DNA of 64,000 nt from Phyllobacterium lublinensis (GTDB lineage: Bacteria; Pseudomonadota; Alphaproteobacteria; Rhizobiales; Rhizobiaceae), in NCBI RefSeq assembly GCF_020164435.1, contig NZ_JAIUDQ010000014.1, positions 1-64,000 on the forward strand, read 5' to 3'. Numbering within the stretch: position 1 is the stretch's first letter; each line of letters starts with the position of its first letter. The position numbers and the translations under genes were made by a program. The notes beneath the pieces are model-generated. The model was not told the DNA's origin. It saw only the letters and a program-made list of their open reading frames with translations, and made no database searches. Positions 29,259-38,528 of the stretch are shown piece by piece.

Positions 29259-29414
29259 ATGCGTATTGCGCTGCTTGTGGCAACGGCATTGCTGATGTTG
29301 GCTGGCTGCGCTTCGTCGGGAAACGTCAGCCCGCTGGTATTCTGCGATGCTCCCGGCCAGTTCAAATCCGGCGTCACCACCCATTGCACACCAAGACTTG
29401 GCCACAAATACTGA
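29259..29414 (+). CDS. small lipoprotein, copy 1
   Basis: A 51-residue protein with a lipoprotein signal (MRIALLVATALLMLAGC), the lipobox Cys at residue 17, then ASSGNVSPLVFCD and a short tail with a third Cys. A GGAGG sequence precedes ATG 29259. The following gene encodes a homologue of exactly the same length, so the pair arose by tandem duplication. Probable location is the inner or outer membrane, facing the periplasm. Function unknown. Confidence 0.75.
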   Translation: MRIALLVATALLMLAGCASSGNVSPLVFCDAPGQFKSGVTTHCTPRLGHKY

Positions 29415-29452
29415 AGTTCCCGCCGAAATTCCCGTTGGAAAGGGTTGAACAC

Positions 29453-29608
29453 ATGACACGTATTGCGATGCTTCTGGCAGCGGTCCTGGCATTCTTGCCC
29501 GGCTGCACATCCTCCGGCAATGTCAGCCCCCTGGTGTTCTGCGACCGGCCCAGCGATTACGGCGCCAAGGTCTTCACCAACTGCACGCACCGCGTGAACG
29601 AATATTGA
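29453..29608 (+). CDS. small lipoprotein, copy 2
   Basis: A 51-residue homologue of the preceding gene, 38 bases downstream. The lipobox Cys (LPGC, residue 18) is followed by TSSGNVSPLVFCD and a tail with a Cys near residue 44, so the SSGNVSPLVFC block is identical in both copies while the tails differ. GAAAGGG precedes the start. Function unknown; the conserved cysteines outside the lipobox suggest a disulfide. Confidence 0.75.
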   Translation: MTRIAMLLAAVLAFLPGCTSSGNVSPLVFCDRPSDYGAKVFTNCTHRVNEY

Positions 29609-29651
29609 GGTGCTGTCGGTCAAGGCGTCTTCTCCGGCCCGGATCACCGGT

Positions 29652-29683
29652 TGCCGGCAGGAGACGAAATGCTCCTGCCGGCA
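29652..29683. terminator. perfect 12-bp hairpin between convergent genes
   Basis: TGCCGGCAGGAG (29652-29663) and CTCCTGCCGGCA (29672-29683) enclose an 8-base loop. It sits between the convergent lipoprotein and sulfatase genes and probably ends transcription from either side, although T runs are short. Confidence 0.65.
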
Positions 29684-29690
29684 TCATGGA

Positions 29691-31346
29691 TTACTGAGGT
29701 CTCAGGGACTCCAGTTCATTCAGTCGTTTGAGCGCATCCTGCTGGCGCAGCAGGCCGTAGTTGATGCCGCTGGCATTCAGTGAACTGCCTTCCTGATACG
29801 GGAACTGGTTGAAGTCTGCGAAAAACTCCTTGATCTTCCCCTGAACAGGCACGATGAGCCACATGTTTCGCGCCAGGAATTCGATCGCCCCTCCGCCTTC
29901 CTCCATGCCCCGTTCATAGGGGTCCATGCGCAGGTTGGCGATCAGCGCCCAGCTCGGGACCTCTCGCGTCGCCGTTGCGATGTTGCCGTGGCTTGCGACG
30001 GCGAAGCTCAGCTTCCAGTCGTTCCAGCGTATGGCATTGAGGTTTCCGCCCTGGTCAAAATAGTACACCGAATCGCGAGGACCCGTTGGTACATCGCCCC
30101 TGAGGAAAGGCAGGAGATCATATCCGTCCAGGTGCACCTTGAAGTCCTTCGTGCCGGATTTGAATCCCGCTTTCATTTGCTCCTTGAGATCGGTTATACC
30201 TGCAGCACTGGCGAAGGTCGGCATCCAGTCCATCAGCGTCACGATGTCGTTGATCTCCGTTCCGGGTTTGACGACCCCGGGCCAGCGAACCATCATCGGA
30301 ATGCGGAAGCCGCCTTCCCAGGTAGTGCCCTTTTCGCCATGGAACATTGTCTGGGCTCCATCCGGCCACAGGGCCAGTTCCGCACCATTGTCCGTCGTGT
30401 AGAGGACGATGGTATTATCGGCAATTCCAAGTGCATCAAGCTGCTCGAGGAGCTGTCCGACGTGGCCGTCATGTTCGGCCATGCCGTCGGCGTGGATGCC
30501 CTTGCCGGTTTTGCCCACCGAATCGGGTTTCAGGTGCGTGAACACATGCATGCGGGTTGCATTGAACCAGCAGAAGAACGGCTTTTCCGCCTTTGCCTGG
30601 CGATCGATGAAATTCTTGGCAGCTGCAAGGAACTCTTCATCGACCGTCTCCATGCGTTTGGTTGTGAGAGCCCCGGTGTCCTCTATCTTGCCGTCGGCCG
30701 TCGACTTGATCACGCCGCGCGGCCCGTATTGTCTCCGAAACGCGGGGTCCTTCGGGTAAAAATAGCCTTCTGGTTCTTCTTCGGCGTTGAGATGATACAA
30801 ATTGCCGAAAAACTCATCGAAGCCGTGTTTGGTCGGCAGGTGCTGGTCCTGGTCGCCAAGGTGGTTCTTGCCGAATTGGCCCGTGGCATAGCCCTTCGTC
30901 TTCATGACATCGGCGATGGTCGGCATCCAGTCCTGGATTCCATGCGGATCTCCCGGCATGCCGATGGTCAAAAGCCCGGTGCGGAAGGGCTCCTGTCCCA
31001 GGATGAACGAGGCACGGCCCGCAGTGCAGCTCTGCTGGCCATATGAATCGGTAAAGATCGCGCCCTCTTTCGCGATCCGGTCGATATTGGGCGTACGATA
31101 TCCCATCATTCCCATTGTATAGGCGCTGATCTGCGGAATACCGATATCGTCACCGAAAATGACCAGGATGTTTGGCGGTTTGCCCGCTCCGGACTGAGCT
31201 GACGGCTGCGTTTGCGCTCTGGCACGATCCGTAGTGGACGCGGTTGCCAGCGCAGCAAGCGCCAGAGAACTGCCGGCAAGTAATACACTACGGCGGTTCA
31301 CGGACGTTTGCTCCATATCTGGCTTGGTTATTTCAGATTCTCTCAT
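29691..31346 (-). CDS. periplasmic arylsulfatase-type sulfatase (Tat exported)
   Basis: A 551-residue sulfatase. A twin-arginine signal (NRRSVLLAGSSLALAAL, about 18-34) implies folded export. The nucleophile is Cys 107 in SCTAGRAS, a C-x-A-x-R form of the sulfatase motif that is converted to formylglycine in active enzymes. Metal-site segments FGDDIG, GKNHLG and YTTDNGAE are intact. Substrate unknown. ATG 31346 has GGGAGG 8 bases upstream. No formylglycine-generating enzyme gene is in this window. It is divergent from a paralogue. Confidence 0.9.
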   Translation of the reverse strand: MRESEITKPDMEQTSVNRRSVLLAGSSLALAALATASTTDRARAQTQPSAQSGAGKPPNILVIFGDDIGIPQISAYTMGMMGYRTPNIDRIAKEGAIFTDSYGQQSCTAGRASFILGQEPFRTGLLTIGMPGDPHGIQDWMPTIADVMKTKGYATGQFGKNHLGDQDQHLPTKHGFDEFFGNLYHLNAEEEPEGYFYPKDPAFRRQYGPRGVIKSTADGKIEDTGALTTKRMETVDEEFLAAAKNFIDRQAKAEKPFFCWFNATRMHVFTHLKPDSVGKTGKGIHADGMAEHDGHVGQLLEQLDALGIADNTIVLYTTDNGAELALWPDGAQTMFHGEKGTTWEGGFRIPMMVRWPGVVKPGTEINDIVTLMDWMPTFASAAGITDLKEQMKAGFKSGTKDFKVHLDGYDLLPFLRGDVPTGPRDSVYYFDQGGNLNAIRWNDWKLSFAVASHGNIATATREVPSWALIANLRMDPYERGMEEGGGAIEFLARNMWLIVPVQGKIKEFFADFNQFPYQEGSSLNASGINYGLLRQQDALKRLNELESLRPQ

Positions 31347-31765
31347 CGGATCGGCCTCCCAATATTGAAATATACTGAAGCCAAGCGCGCAAAGTCCGGC
31401 AGGGGAAGTTACGTTACAGTAACCCTGTAGGTAACACGCTTGCGTTCGTCAGATGATCTTCCAGCCTTTGGACGCCGAACCTGCGGTGTCCGGAGACCTG
31501 CGCGTGCCCGCCAAACATTTGCACTTTATCGTTACCGGCTTTGCCTCGAATCCAGACCCAATCGCACTTTCCGGCGTGCGACATCCAGCGGAACGCCCTG
31601 CAGCCACTGATTGTTACAGTTACGTACTAGCGTGTGTAATTTTTCAGTGAAAGCATTCAATGGCTTGAACCGTTCACCCGCTTCGCATCCTGGAACCACC
31701 CCGTGAAGAAACCCAATACGATTGCGCGGCGACTGATACCAGCCACACAATTCAGGAGGATTACG
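31347..31765. promoter_or_regulatory. divergent promoter region with repeated GTTACAGT element
   Basis: 419 bases between the two sulfatase starts, visibly richer in A/T than its surroundings. GTTACAGTAAC (31413-31423) is an 11-base palindrome flanked by further GTTAC (31408-31412) and GTAAC (31431-31435). A related GTTACAGTTACGTAC lies at 31613-31627. Such repeats near divergent starts could be operators for a shared regulator. No regulator gene is adjacent. Confidence 0.45.
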
Positions 31766-33415
31766 ATGTCAGTTGCATGGAAAATTGACTTCGGCAGGCT
31801 CTGGCAAGCTTGTATTCCGAGCGCCGCGAAGACAAAGACTTCCCTGCTTGCCGGCGCTGCCGTCGCGACCAGCATTGCGTTCTCGCAGTGGGCGGGCGTT
31901 CAGCCGGCGATGGCGCAGGAAACTGCAAAACCCAACATTCTCGTCATCTTCGGGGACGATGTCGGCCAGAGCAATATCAGCGCCTACACGCATGGCCTCA
32001 TGGGCTACAAGACGCCCAATATCGACCGCCTGGCCAAGGAAGGCATGATGTTCACGGATTATTACGCCGAGAACAGCTGCACCGCAGGTCGCTCGACATT
32101 CATCACGGGGCAGGTGTGCCTGCGGACGGGCCTGTGCAAGGTTGGCATTCCGGGCGCTACTGTCGGCCTGCAGGACCGCGACGTGACCATTGCCCAGGCG
32201 CTGAAGCCACTCGGCTACGCGACTGGCCAGTTCGGCAAGAACCATCTCGGCGACCGTGACGAATACCTGCCGACCAAGCATGGCTTCGACGAATTCTTCG
32301 GCAATCTTTACCATCTGAACGCCGAGGAAGAACCCGAACGACCCTACTACCCCAAGAATGACACCGAATTCGTGAAGTCCAACTCGCCGCGCGGCGTTCT
32401 GAAGGCGACTGCCGACGGCAAGATCGAAGACACTGGCCCGCTCAGCCGCAAGCGCATGGAAACCGTCGATGACGAGACGACAGCGGCTGCCATAGACTTC
32501 ATGAAGCGGCAGCACGATGCGGGCAAGCCATTCTTCACCTGGATGAACACGACCCGCATGCACGCATTCACGCATGTGCGGGAGTCGATGCAGGGCCAGA
32601 GCGGCATGCCGGGCAACGAGTATGCCGACGGCATGGTCGAGCATGACGGCGACGTCGGCAAGCTGCTGAAGGCGATCGACGACATGGGCATCGCCAACGA
32701 TACCCTGGTCGTCTACACGACCGACAACGGCCCCAACCAGTGGTCATGGCCTGACGCTGCTGCAACATCGTTCCGAAGCGAGAAAGACACGAACTGGGAA
32801 GGCGCGTTCCGCGTACCTGCCTTCGTGCGCTGGCCAGGAAAAGTCCAGCCAGGTTCGATATCCAACGACATGGTATCCGGGCTGGACTGGTTTCCGACAC
32901 TGCTTGCGGCGGCCGGCGACACCGACGTCAAGGATCGCCTGCTCAAGGGCACCGAACTCGGTGGAAAGCAATCCAAGGTGCATCTGGACGGCTACAACCA
33001 GCTTCCCTACCTGACTGGGCAACAGCCGAAGTCGGCGCGGAGCGACTTCTACTACTTCAATGACGATGGCGAACTTGTCGCCTATCGTTACAACGACTGG
33101 AAGATCGTCTTCTGCGAACAGCGCGAGCCGGGCGGCTTTACCGTATGGTCCAACCCGTTTACCTGCCTGCGTGCACCGAAGGTGTTCAACCTGCGCATGG
33201 ATCCCTATGAACGGGCCGACATCGTTTCCGACCAGTACTATGATTGGCTCGCCAAGAACGCCTATCTGATTCAGTACGGCGTCTACCGCGTGGCACCATT
33301 CCTGCAGACCTTCAAGGACTATCCGCCCAGCCAGCGGCCGGCAAGCTTCAGCGTCGACCAGATGGTGGCAGCTCTGATGGAGAGCCTCGAAAAATCACCG
33401 GCGGCGCCGAAGTAA
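31766..33415 (+). CDS. periplasmic arylsulfatase-type sulfatase, paralogue
   Basis: A 549-residue sulfatase with a Sec-type signal ending QPAMA-QE (about 30-50). The nucleophile motif SCTAGRS (Cys about 105), FGDDVG, GKNHLG and YTTDNGPN are intact. It is close to the divergent neighbour, yet the two use different export signals. ATG 31766 is decided by AGGAGGA (31754-31760), 5 bases upstream; the frame is open to 31703. The MoxR gene follows 105 bases later on the same strand, so it may head or neighbour that operon. Confidence 0.9.
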   Translation: MSVAWKIDFGRLWQACIPSAAKTKTSLLAGAAVATSIAFSQWAGVQPAMAQETAKPNILVIFGDDVGQSNISAYTHGLMGYKTPNIDRLAKEGMMFTDYYAENSCTAGRSTFITGQVCLRTGLCKVGIPGATVGLQDRDVTIAQALKPLGYATGQFGKNHLGDRDEYLPTKHGFDEFFGNLYHLNAEEEPERPYYPKNDTEFVKSNSPRGVLKATADGKIEDTGPLSRKRMETVDDETTAAAIDFMKRQHDAGKPFFTWMNTTRMHAFTHVRESMQGQSGMPGNEYADGMVEHDGDVGKLLKAIDDMGIANDTLVVYTTDNGPNQWSWPDAAATSFRSEKDTNWEGAFRVPAFVRWPGKVQPGSISNDMVSGLDWFPTLLAAAGDTDVKDRLLKGTELGGKQSKVHLDGYNQLPYLTGQQPKSARSDFYYFNDDGELVAYRYNDWKIVFCEQREPGGFTVWSNPFTCLRAPKVFNLRMDPYERADIVSDQYYDWLAKNAYLIQYGVYRVAPFLQTFKDYPPSQRPASFSVDQMVAALMESLEKSPAAPK

Positions 33416-33520
33416 GCGTCGTATGTGCGTCAAATCGGAAACCCGCCGACGCCAATGCCGGCGGGTTCGCCCGCCAGATGGCGGAGCCAGCCACTGTGAA
33501 CAAAAATCCTTGAGGCGACC

Positions 33521-34495
33521 ATGACTGCTCGCGACGATATACTCGACCTCGGCAAGCGCATCGGGCAATCGATTATCGGCCAGGATACGATGGTCGAGCG
33601 GTTGCTGCTTGGCCTCATTGCCAATGGCCATCTCCTTGTGGAGGGCTTGCCTGGCCTCGCCAAGACGCGGGCAATCAAGAGCCTGGCCAAGAACCTGGAC
33701 GCCCAGCTGTCACGCGTGCAGTTCACACCCGACCTCCTGCCCGCCGATATCACCGGCTCCGAAATCTATTTCAGCGATGGCGGCAAGGGCGACTTCAAAT
33801 TCCAGCAGGGACCGATCTTTGCCAATCTGATCCTCGCAGACGAAGTAAACCGCGCGCCGGCGAAAGTGCAGTCTGCCCTGCTTGAAGCAATGGAAGAGCG
33901 CCAGGTAACGGTTGGTGGCAAGAGCTATCCCCTGCCCGACCTATTCATGGTGATGGCGACACAAAATCCGATTGAGCAGGAGGGGACATACCCGCTTCCA
34001 GAAGCGCAGCTCGACCGGTTTCTGATGCATGTCGAGGTCGGCTATACCGATGAGCAGTCGGAAGCCGAGATCATGCGCCTTGTTCGCAGCGAGGAAAACG
34101 AGACGAAGGCAAAATCCGGCAAAACCCTCGAAAAGCTTGACCCCAAGGCGGTCTTCGATGCGCGCTCCGAGGTATCCGGCATTACCGTGTCGAAACCCGT
34201 CGAGGACTACATAGTGGCGCTTGTCTTCGCCACGCGCTATCCGGACAAACTCGATGCGGACCTCGCCAAATGGCTGCAGGTTGGCGTCAGTCCCCGTGGC
34301 GTCATCGGCCTCGACAAGGTTTCGCGTGCCTATGCCTGGCTCAAGGGCCGGGACTACGTTACGCCCGACGACGTAAAGGCGATCGTCCACGATGTGTTCA
34401 GGCACCGGCTGATCCTGTCCTACGAGGCCCATGCGGCCAATATCGGTCCCGACAAGGTCATCGACCGGATTGTCGAACGCGTGGCAGTGGCCTGA
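33521..34495 (+). CDS. MoxR-family AAA+ ATPase
   Basis: A 324-residue cytoplasmic AAA+ ATPase of the MoxR type, thought to act as a chaperone with VWA-domain partners. Walker A GLPGLAKT (42-49), Walker B LILADE (103-108) and the sensor region MATQNPIEQEGTYPLPEAQLDRF are present. It opens a six-gene operon in which each following gene is 5 bases away or overlaps, together matching a Bat (Bacteroides aerotolerance) locus. The sulfatase just upstream is a candidate client, but this is inference. Confidence 0.93.
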   Translation: MTARDDILDLGKRIGQSIIGQDTMVERLLLGLIANGHLLVEGLPGLAKTRAIKSLAKNLDAQLSRVQFTPDLLPADITGSEIYFSDGGKGDFKFQQGPIFANLILADEVNRAPAKVQSALLEAMEERQVTVGGKSYPLPDLFMVMATQNPIEQEGTYPLPEAQLDRFLMHVEVGYTDEQSEAEIMRLVRSEENETKAKSGKTLEKLDPKAVFDARSEVSGITVSKPVEDYIVALVFATRYPDKLDADLAKWLQVGVSPRGVIGLDKVSRAYAWLKGRDYVTPDDVKAIVHDVFRHRLILSYEAHAANIGPDKVIDRIVERVAVA

Positions 34496-34500
34496 GTGCC

Positions 34501-35466
34501 ATGGCGCAGGTGGGCTCCTTGCCGCAAGATTCAACCGGTGGCGTTTACGTCTCGGTCGAACAACTCGCAGCACTCGAATCGACCGCTCGCGACCTGGCAT
34601 TCATCCAGAAGAACGCGGTGCAGCAGCCCCTGACCGGACGTCACAACTCGAAGATGCGGGGCCGTGGGCTTACCTTTGAGGAACTGCGCGAATATCTTCC
34701 AGGCGATGACATCCGTACCATAGACTGGCGCGTGACCGCCCGCACCAACAAGCCGTTCGTGCGCGTCTACAGCGAGGAAAAGGAGCGCCCGGCCCTCATT
34801 GTCGTCGACCAGCGCAGGAACATGTTCTTTGGCAGCCAGCGCGCCATGAAGTCCGTGACCGCAGCCGAGGCCGCCATATTGTGCGCCTGGCGTATACTCG
34901 GATCGGGCGACCGCGTCGGCGGGCTGGTTTTCAATGATCAGGACATGTCACAGCTGCGCCCGCATCGCAGCCGCGAATCGGTCATTGCGCTTGCGCATGA
35001 CATCGCCACCATGAACCGCGCCCTGAATGCGCACATGCCCGGTGAGCGTGGCACCGGGCAGCTCGACGCGGTTCTGCGCACGGTCGCCAACATTGCCCAT
35101 CACGACCATCTTGTTATCATCGTCAGCGATTTCGACGGACATACGGCCGAGACCCGCGACCTCATCTTGCGCTTGAGTGTTCGCAACGACGTGATCGCCA
35201 TACTCGTCTATGACCCGTTCCTGCTCACATTGCCAACAAAGGGTGAAATGGTCGTCAGGGGTGGTTCAATGCAGGCAGAACTCGCATTCCAGCAGGAAGG
35301 GCCCCGCACGGCAATCGGCGATTTCGCGCGAAGCAGGGGACGGGAGCTGCTGGCCTGGCAGCAGGAACTCGGCTTGCCTATGCTGCCAGCCTCGGCGGCG
35401 CTCGAGACCGCGCCGCAATTGCGCCGGTTACTTGCGCAGGCGGCCTGGCAACAGCGGAGGCGATGA
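34501..35466 (+). CDS. DUF58 domain-containing protein (VWA-like)
   Basis: A 321-residue protein with the DUF58 core around LREYLPGDDIRTIDWRVTAR (about 65-85) and a VWA-like fold beyond it (VVDQRRNMFFGS near 101-112). These proteins pair with MoxR ATPases. No membrane segments are visible, so it should be cytoplasmic. ATG 34501 is 5 bases after the moxR stop; the frame is open much further upstream but overlaps moxR. It overlaps the next gene by 4 bases. Confidence 0.9.
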   Translation: MAQVGSLPQDSTGGVYVSVEQLAALESTARDLAFIQKNAVQQPLTGRHNSKMRGRGLTFEELREYLPGDDIRTIDWRVTARTNKPFVRVYSEEKERPALIVVDQRRNMFFGSQRAMKSVTAAEAAILCAWRILGSGDRVGGLVFNDQDMSQLRPHRSRESVIALAHDIATMNRALNAHMPGERGTGQLDAVLRTVANIAHHDHLVIIVSDFDGHTAETRDLILRLSVRNDVIAILVYDPFLLTLPTKGEMVVRGGSMQAELAFQQEGPRTAIGDFARSRGRELLAWQQELGLPMLPASAALETAPQLRRLLAQAAWQQRRR

Positions 35467-35969
35467 TGCCCGACACTCCGCTCGACCCTGAAACCGAACT
35501 GGCTCTGAAGTCCCTTGCCGACATTGTTGCCCCCGAACCCGTGTCGCTGCTGCCGCAGACCTGGGGCTGGGTGCTGGTGGCAATCCTCCTGCTGGCATTG
35601 ATCGTCGTGGCTTACTGGCATTGGCTGAGAAGGCGCCGCGCCAATCGCTACCGGCGCGAAGCACTGGAGTTGCTTGACCAGCTCGAAAGCGATGGTGATG
35701 AGGCGACGATTTCTGCCGAAGTGCCGAAAATCGTCAAACGCGTCGCGCTCGCCGCCTGGGATCGCAACGAAGTTGCATCGCGCAGCGGCTCTGAATGGGT
35801 CGCATTCCTGCAGAATTCATTGCCGGATCAAAGTCTCGGCGCCGAGCTCGCGCACGTGCTCGACGATCAGGAGTATCGTAGTGCCCTCCCGAACAATGCT
35901 TCGCCCAATACCGGACGGCTGATCGCCGCTGCGCGCCACTGGATCAAAACGCATCATGTACCAGCTTGA
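35463..35969 (+). CDS. DUF4381 domain membrane protein
   Basis: A 168-residue protein with one membrane segment at about residues 33-54 and a basic stop-transfer run (HWLRRRRANRYRREAL). The remainder is a soluble cytoplasmic part. DUF4381 proteins are regular members of proteobacterial Bat loci. It overlaps DUF58 by 4 bases and BatA by 14, so translation is tightly coupled. Confidence 0.88.
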   Translation: MMPDTPLDPETELALKSLADIVAPEPVSLLPQTWGWVLVAILLLALIVVAYWHWLRRRRANRYRREALELLDQLESDGDEATISAEVPKIVKRVALAAWDRNEVASRSGSEWVAFLQNSLPDQSLGAELAHVLDDQEYRSALPNNASPNTGRLIAAARHWIKTHHVPA

Positions 35970-36969
35970 TCTTCCGTGGATGCTCGCACTCTTGCCCCTG
36001 CCGGTCCTCGTCTGGTGGCTCATCCCACCCTATCGCTCGCAAACAGCATCGGTGCGCATCCCATTCTTCGAGGAAGTCACAAAGGCTGCCGGAGTATCTC
36101 CAACGACCGGCTCTTTGGTTACACGCAGAACATGGGCCGAACTGGCGGTCGGAACAATATGCTGGCTGTTGTTGCTTGTTGCGCTGGCACGTCCGCAATT
36201 TGTCGAACCGCCGATCGAGAAGATCGAACCGCAGCGCGACCTCATGCTGGCCATCGACCTCTCGCAATCGATGGAGACAAAGGACTTTCGCGACCCTGCC
36301 GGCGCAACGATCTCGCGTATCGATGCCGTGCGCCAGGTTGTCGGCGATTTCGTCAGCAAGCGGCCGGGCGATCGCATCGGCCTCATCGCCTTCGGTGACG
36401 CGCCTTACCCGCTCGTCCCCTTCACCATGGATCACCCGACAGTGCAGACCATGATAGCCGAAGCACTGCCCGGCATTGCGGGGCCGCGCACAGCGCTTGG
36501 CGACGCCATGGGGCTGGCAATCAAAATGTTCAAGGACACAACCGCTCCGGAAAAAGTGCTGATCGTCCTGACCGATGGCAATGATACGGCAAGCAAGATG
36601 CCACCAGCCAAGGCTGCAGACATCGCCCGCGATGCGAAGATCACGATCCATGCGATCGGCATTGGCAACCCGGACGCGACCGGAGAGGAAAAACTTGATG
36701 CCGCGTCGCTTGAAAAGATCGCAGCGACGACCGGCGGCCGATATTTTTTCGGCCAGGATCAGGTGGGGCTACAGGACATCTACGCGACTCTCGACCGCAT
36801 CACGCCCGTCAACCAGAAAACACTGTCGTGGCGTCCGCGCATCGAATTGTTTCATTATCCTCTCGGTGCAGCATTATTGCTGGCGATTGCCTATCAGCTC
36901 ATTGCGTTCATGTTGGCCAGGCTGCGAAACCGGAACCTTTCCACGACCGACACGGTGACTGACCCATGA
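35956..36969 (+). CDS. BatA-like VWA domain protein
   Basis: A 337-residue membrane protein with two N-terminal membrane segments (about 7-24 and 62-79), a VWA domain between about 95 and 290 and a C-terminal membrane segment (about 303-322). The metal-ion site DLSQS (101-105) is complete, so it should bind a divalent metal and ligand proteins. BatA/BatB pairs link cytoplasmic MoxR to the periplasm in models of this family. It overlaps the next gene by 4 bases. Confidence 0.92.
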   Translation: MYQLDLPWMLALLPLPVLVWWLIPPYRSQTASVRIPFFEEVTKAAGVSPTTGSLVTRRTWAELAVGTICWLLLLVALARPQFVEPPIEKIEPQRDLMLAIDLSQSMETKDFRDPAGATISRIDAVRQVVGDFVSKRPGDRIGLIAFGDAPYPLVPFTMDHPTVQTMIAEALPGIAGPRTALGDAMGLAIKMFKDTTAPEKVLIVLTDGNDTASKMPPAKAADIARDAKITIHAIGIGNPDATGEEKLDAASLEKIAATTGGRYFFGQDQVGLQDIYATLDRITPVNQKTLSWRPRIELFHYPLGAALLLAIAYQLIAFMLARLRNRNLSTTDTVTDP

Positions 36970-38528
36970 TCGCCGATTTCCACTTTCTGCGGCCTTGGTG
37001 GCTCCTCGCAATCCTCACGGCAATCGCCATTGCCTGGCTCGCCTCGCGCCAATCCGACATCCGACTGCGCTGGCGCGATATCATCGCTCCGCAACTGCTC
37101 GACCACCTCGTCTCCGACGACCCCTCCAGGGGGCGATTGCAACCCTACCACATCACCGCAATCCTTATCGCGTTGGGGGCATTTGCCATGGCCGGTCCAA
37201 CGTGGGAGCGGGAACTGCCACCATTCGTGCAGGATGAAGCACCGCTGGTGATCGCAATCGACCTGTCGCAGACCATGGACGCAATCGACGTGACCCCATC
37301 GCGGCTCGAGCGGGCGAAGCTGAAAGTGCATGACGTCCTGGCAGCACGACCAGCGGCAAGGACCGCCATCATTGCCTATGCTGGCTCGTCGCATCTGGTT
37401 CTTCCGCTCACCGACGATGCGGGCCTCGTGCGTACCTATGTCGATTCGCTTGCAACTCGCATCATGCCGGTTCCCGGCAAGAACACGGCAGGTGCGCTGG
37501 CGGCGGCGGAGACAGTTCTTCAGAGCGCGCAGGCTCCCGGAACCATTCTTCTCATGACAGACGGCGTCGAAGCGGCATCGTTCGACCAGGTCGCAGGCTT
37601 CAGCGGCAACAATAATGTGGTACTCCTCGCGATCGGCACGGTGGAGGGCGGACCGGTCAAGACCGGCGACGGAGGCTTCGCGACTGATTCGGCCGGAAAT
37701 CGTCTCTTCGCAAAGCTCGACGTCGACGGTCTGAAGCGGTTGCAAGGCAATGTCAGCGTTGCAACCTTTACTGACGATGGCAGCGACGTGCGCTGGATCG
37801 TCGAGCGGATCAGGACCCATTTCGCGCAGAAAGCTGCGGAAGCTGAAACGCGCTGGCGCGATTTCGGCTGGTGGCTGACCATTCCGATCGTGCTGCTTGC
37901 CGCCCTTTCATTCCGGCGCGGCTGGGTCGTGCGCTGGGCTGGCATGTTGCTCGCGTTGCATCTCATTGCCAGTCCCGATCCGTCGATGGCCGCCGATCTG
38001 AACTTCGCCAATATGTGGCTCACGCCGGACCAGCAAGGGCGGCTCGCCTATGAGCGCGACGATTATTCCGGGGCGGCCGGGGCGTTCAGGGACAATGAAT
38101 GGCGCGGCGTCGCGCTCTACCGGGCCGGAAAGTTCAGCGAAGCAATCGACGCATTTGCAGCGCTCGATACGGCGGACGCCTGGTACAACCAGGGCAATGC
38201 CTTGCTCCATCTCAACCGGCTGGATCAGGCGGTTGCGGCCTACAAGCGCGCGCTCGAGCTGCGAAAGGACTGGCCGGAGGCCAAGGCCAATCTCGCCATC
38301 GCCGAAAGACTTGTTGTCCTGCAAAAGGAGGAGGAAGAGGAACAGCCGCAGGATCCCAATCTCAAGCCCGACGAGATACAGTTCGACGACAAGGGCAAGC
38401 AGGGCAAAAAGGGCAAGGTCGACATCTCCGAGCAGACGGCCGACACCTGGATGAAGAACATCGAGGTCAGCCCTGCCGATCTGCTCGCCCGCAAGTTCGC
38501 GATCGAAGCTCGAGGATCCGGGCAATGA
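36966..38528 (+). CDS. BatB-BatC fusion: VWA domain plus TPR
   Basis: A 520-residue protein. The first part resembles BatB: membrane segments near 10-25 and 62-77, a VWA domain with metal-ion site DLSQT (99-103), and two more hydrophobic segments (about 300-340). The second part has TPR helices (WYNQGNALLHLNRLDQAVAAYKRALEL, about 400-440), as in BatC, then a Lys/Glu/Gln-rich tail. Some Bat loci encode these as two genes. The TPR half should lie in the periplasm and recruit partners. Confidence 0.9.
   Translation: MIADFHFLRPWWLLAILTAIAIAWLASRQSDIRLRWRDIIAPQLLDHLVSDDPSRGRLQPYHITAILIALGAFAMAGPTWERELPPFVQDEAPLVIAIDLSQTMDAIDVTPSRLERAKLKVHDVLAARPAARTAIIAYAGSSHLVLPLTDDAGLVRTYVDSLATRIMPVPGKNTAGALAAAETVLQSAQAPGTILLMTDGVEAASFDQVAGFSGNNNVVLLAIGTVEGGPVKTGDGGFATDSAGNRLFAKLDVDGLKRLQGNVSVATFTDDGSDVRWIVERIRTHFAQKAAEAETRWRDFGWWLTIPIVLLAALSFRRGWVVRWAGMLLALHLIASPDPSMAADLNFANMWLTPDQQGRLAYERDDYSGAAGAFRDNEWRGVALYRAGKFSEAIDAFAALDTADAWYNQGNALLHLNRLDQAVAAYKRALELRKDWPEAKANLAIAERLVVLQKEEEEEQPQDPNLKPDEIQFDDKGKQGKKGKVDISEQTADTWMKNIEVSPADLLARKFAIEARGSGQ

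Noticed and set aside
36894..37820. Minus-strand frame of 308 codons within the BatA/BatB genes
   Set aside because: Opposite tightly coupled Bat genes with intact metal sites; no motif of its own.
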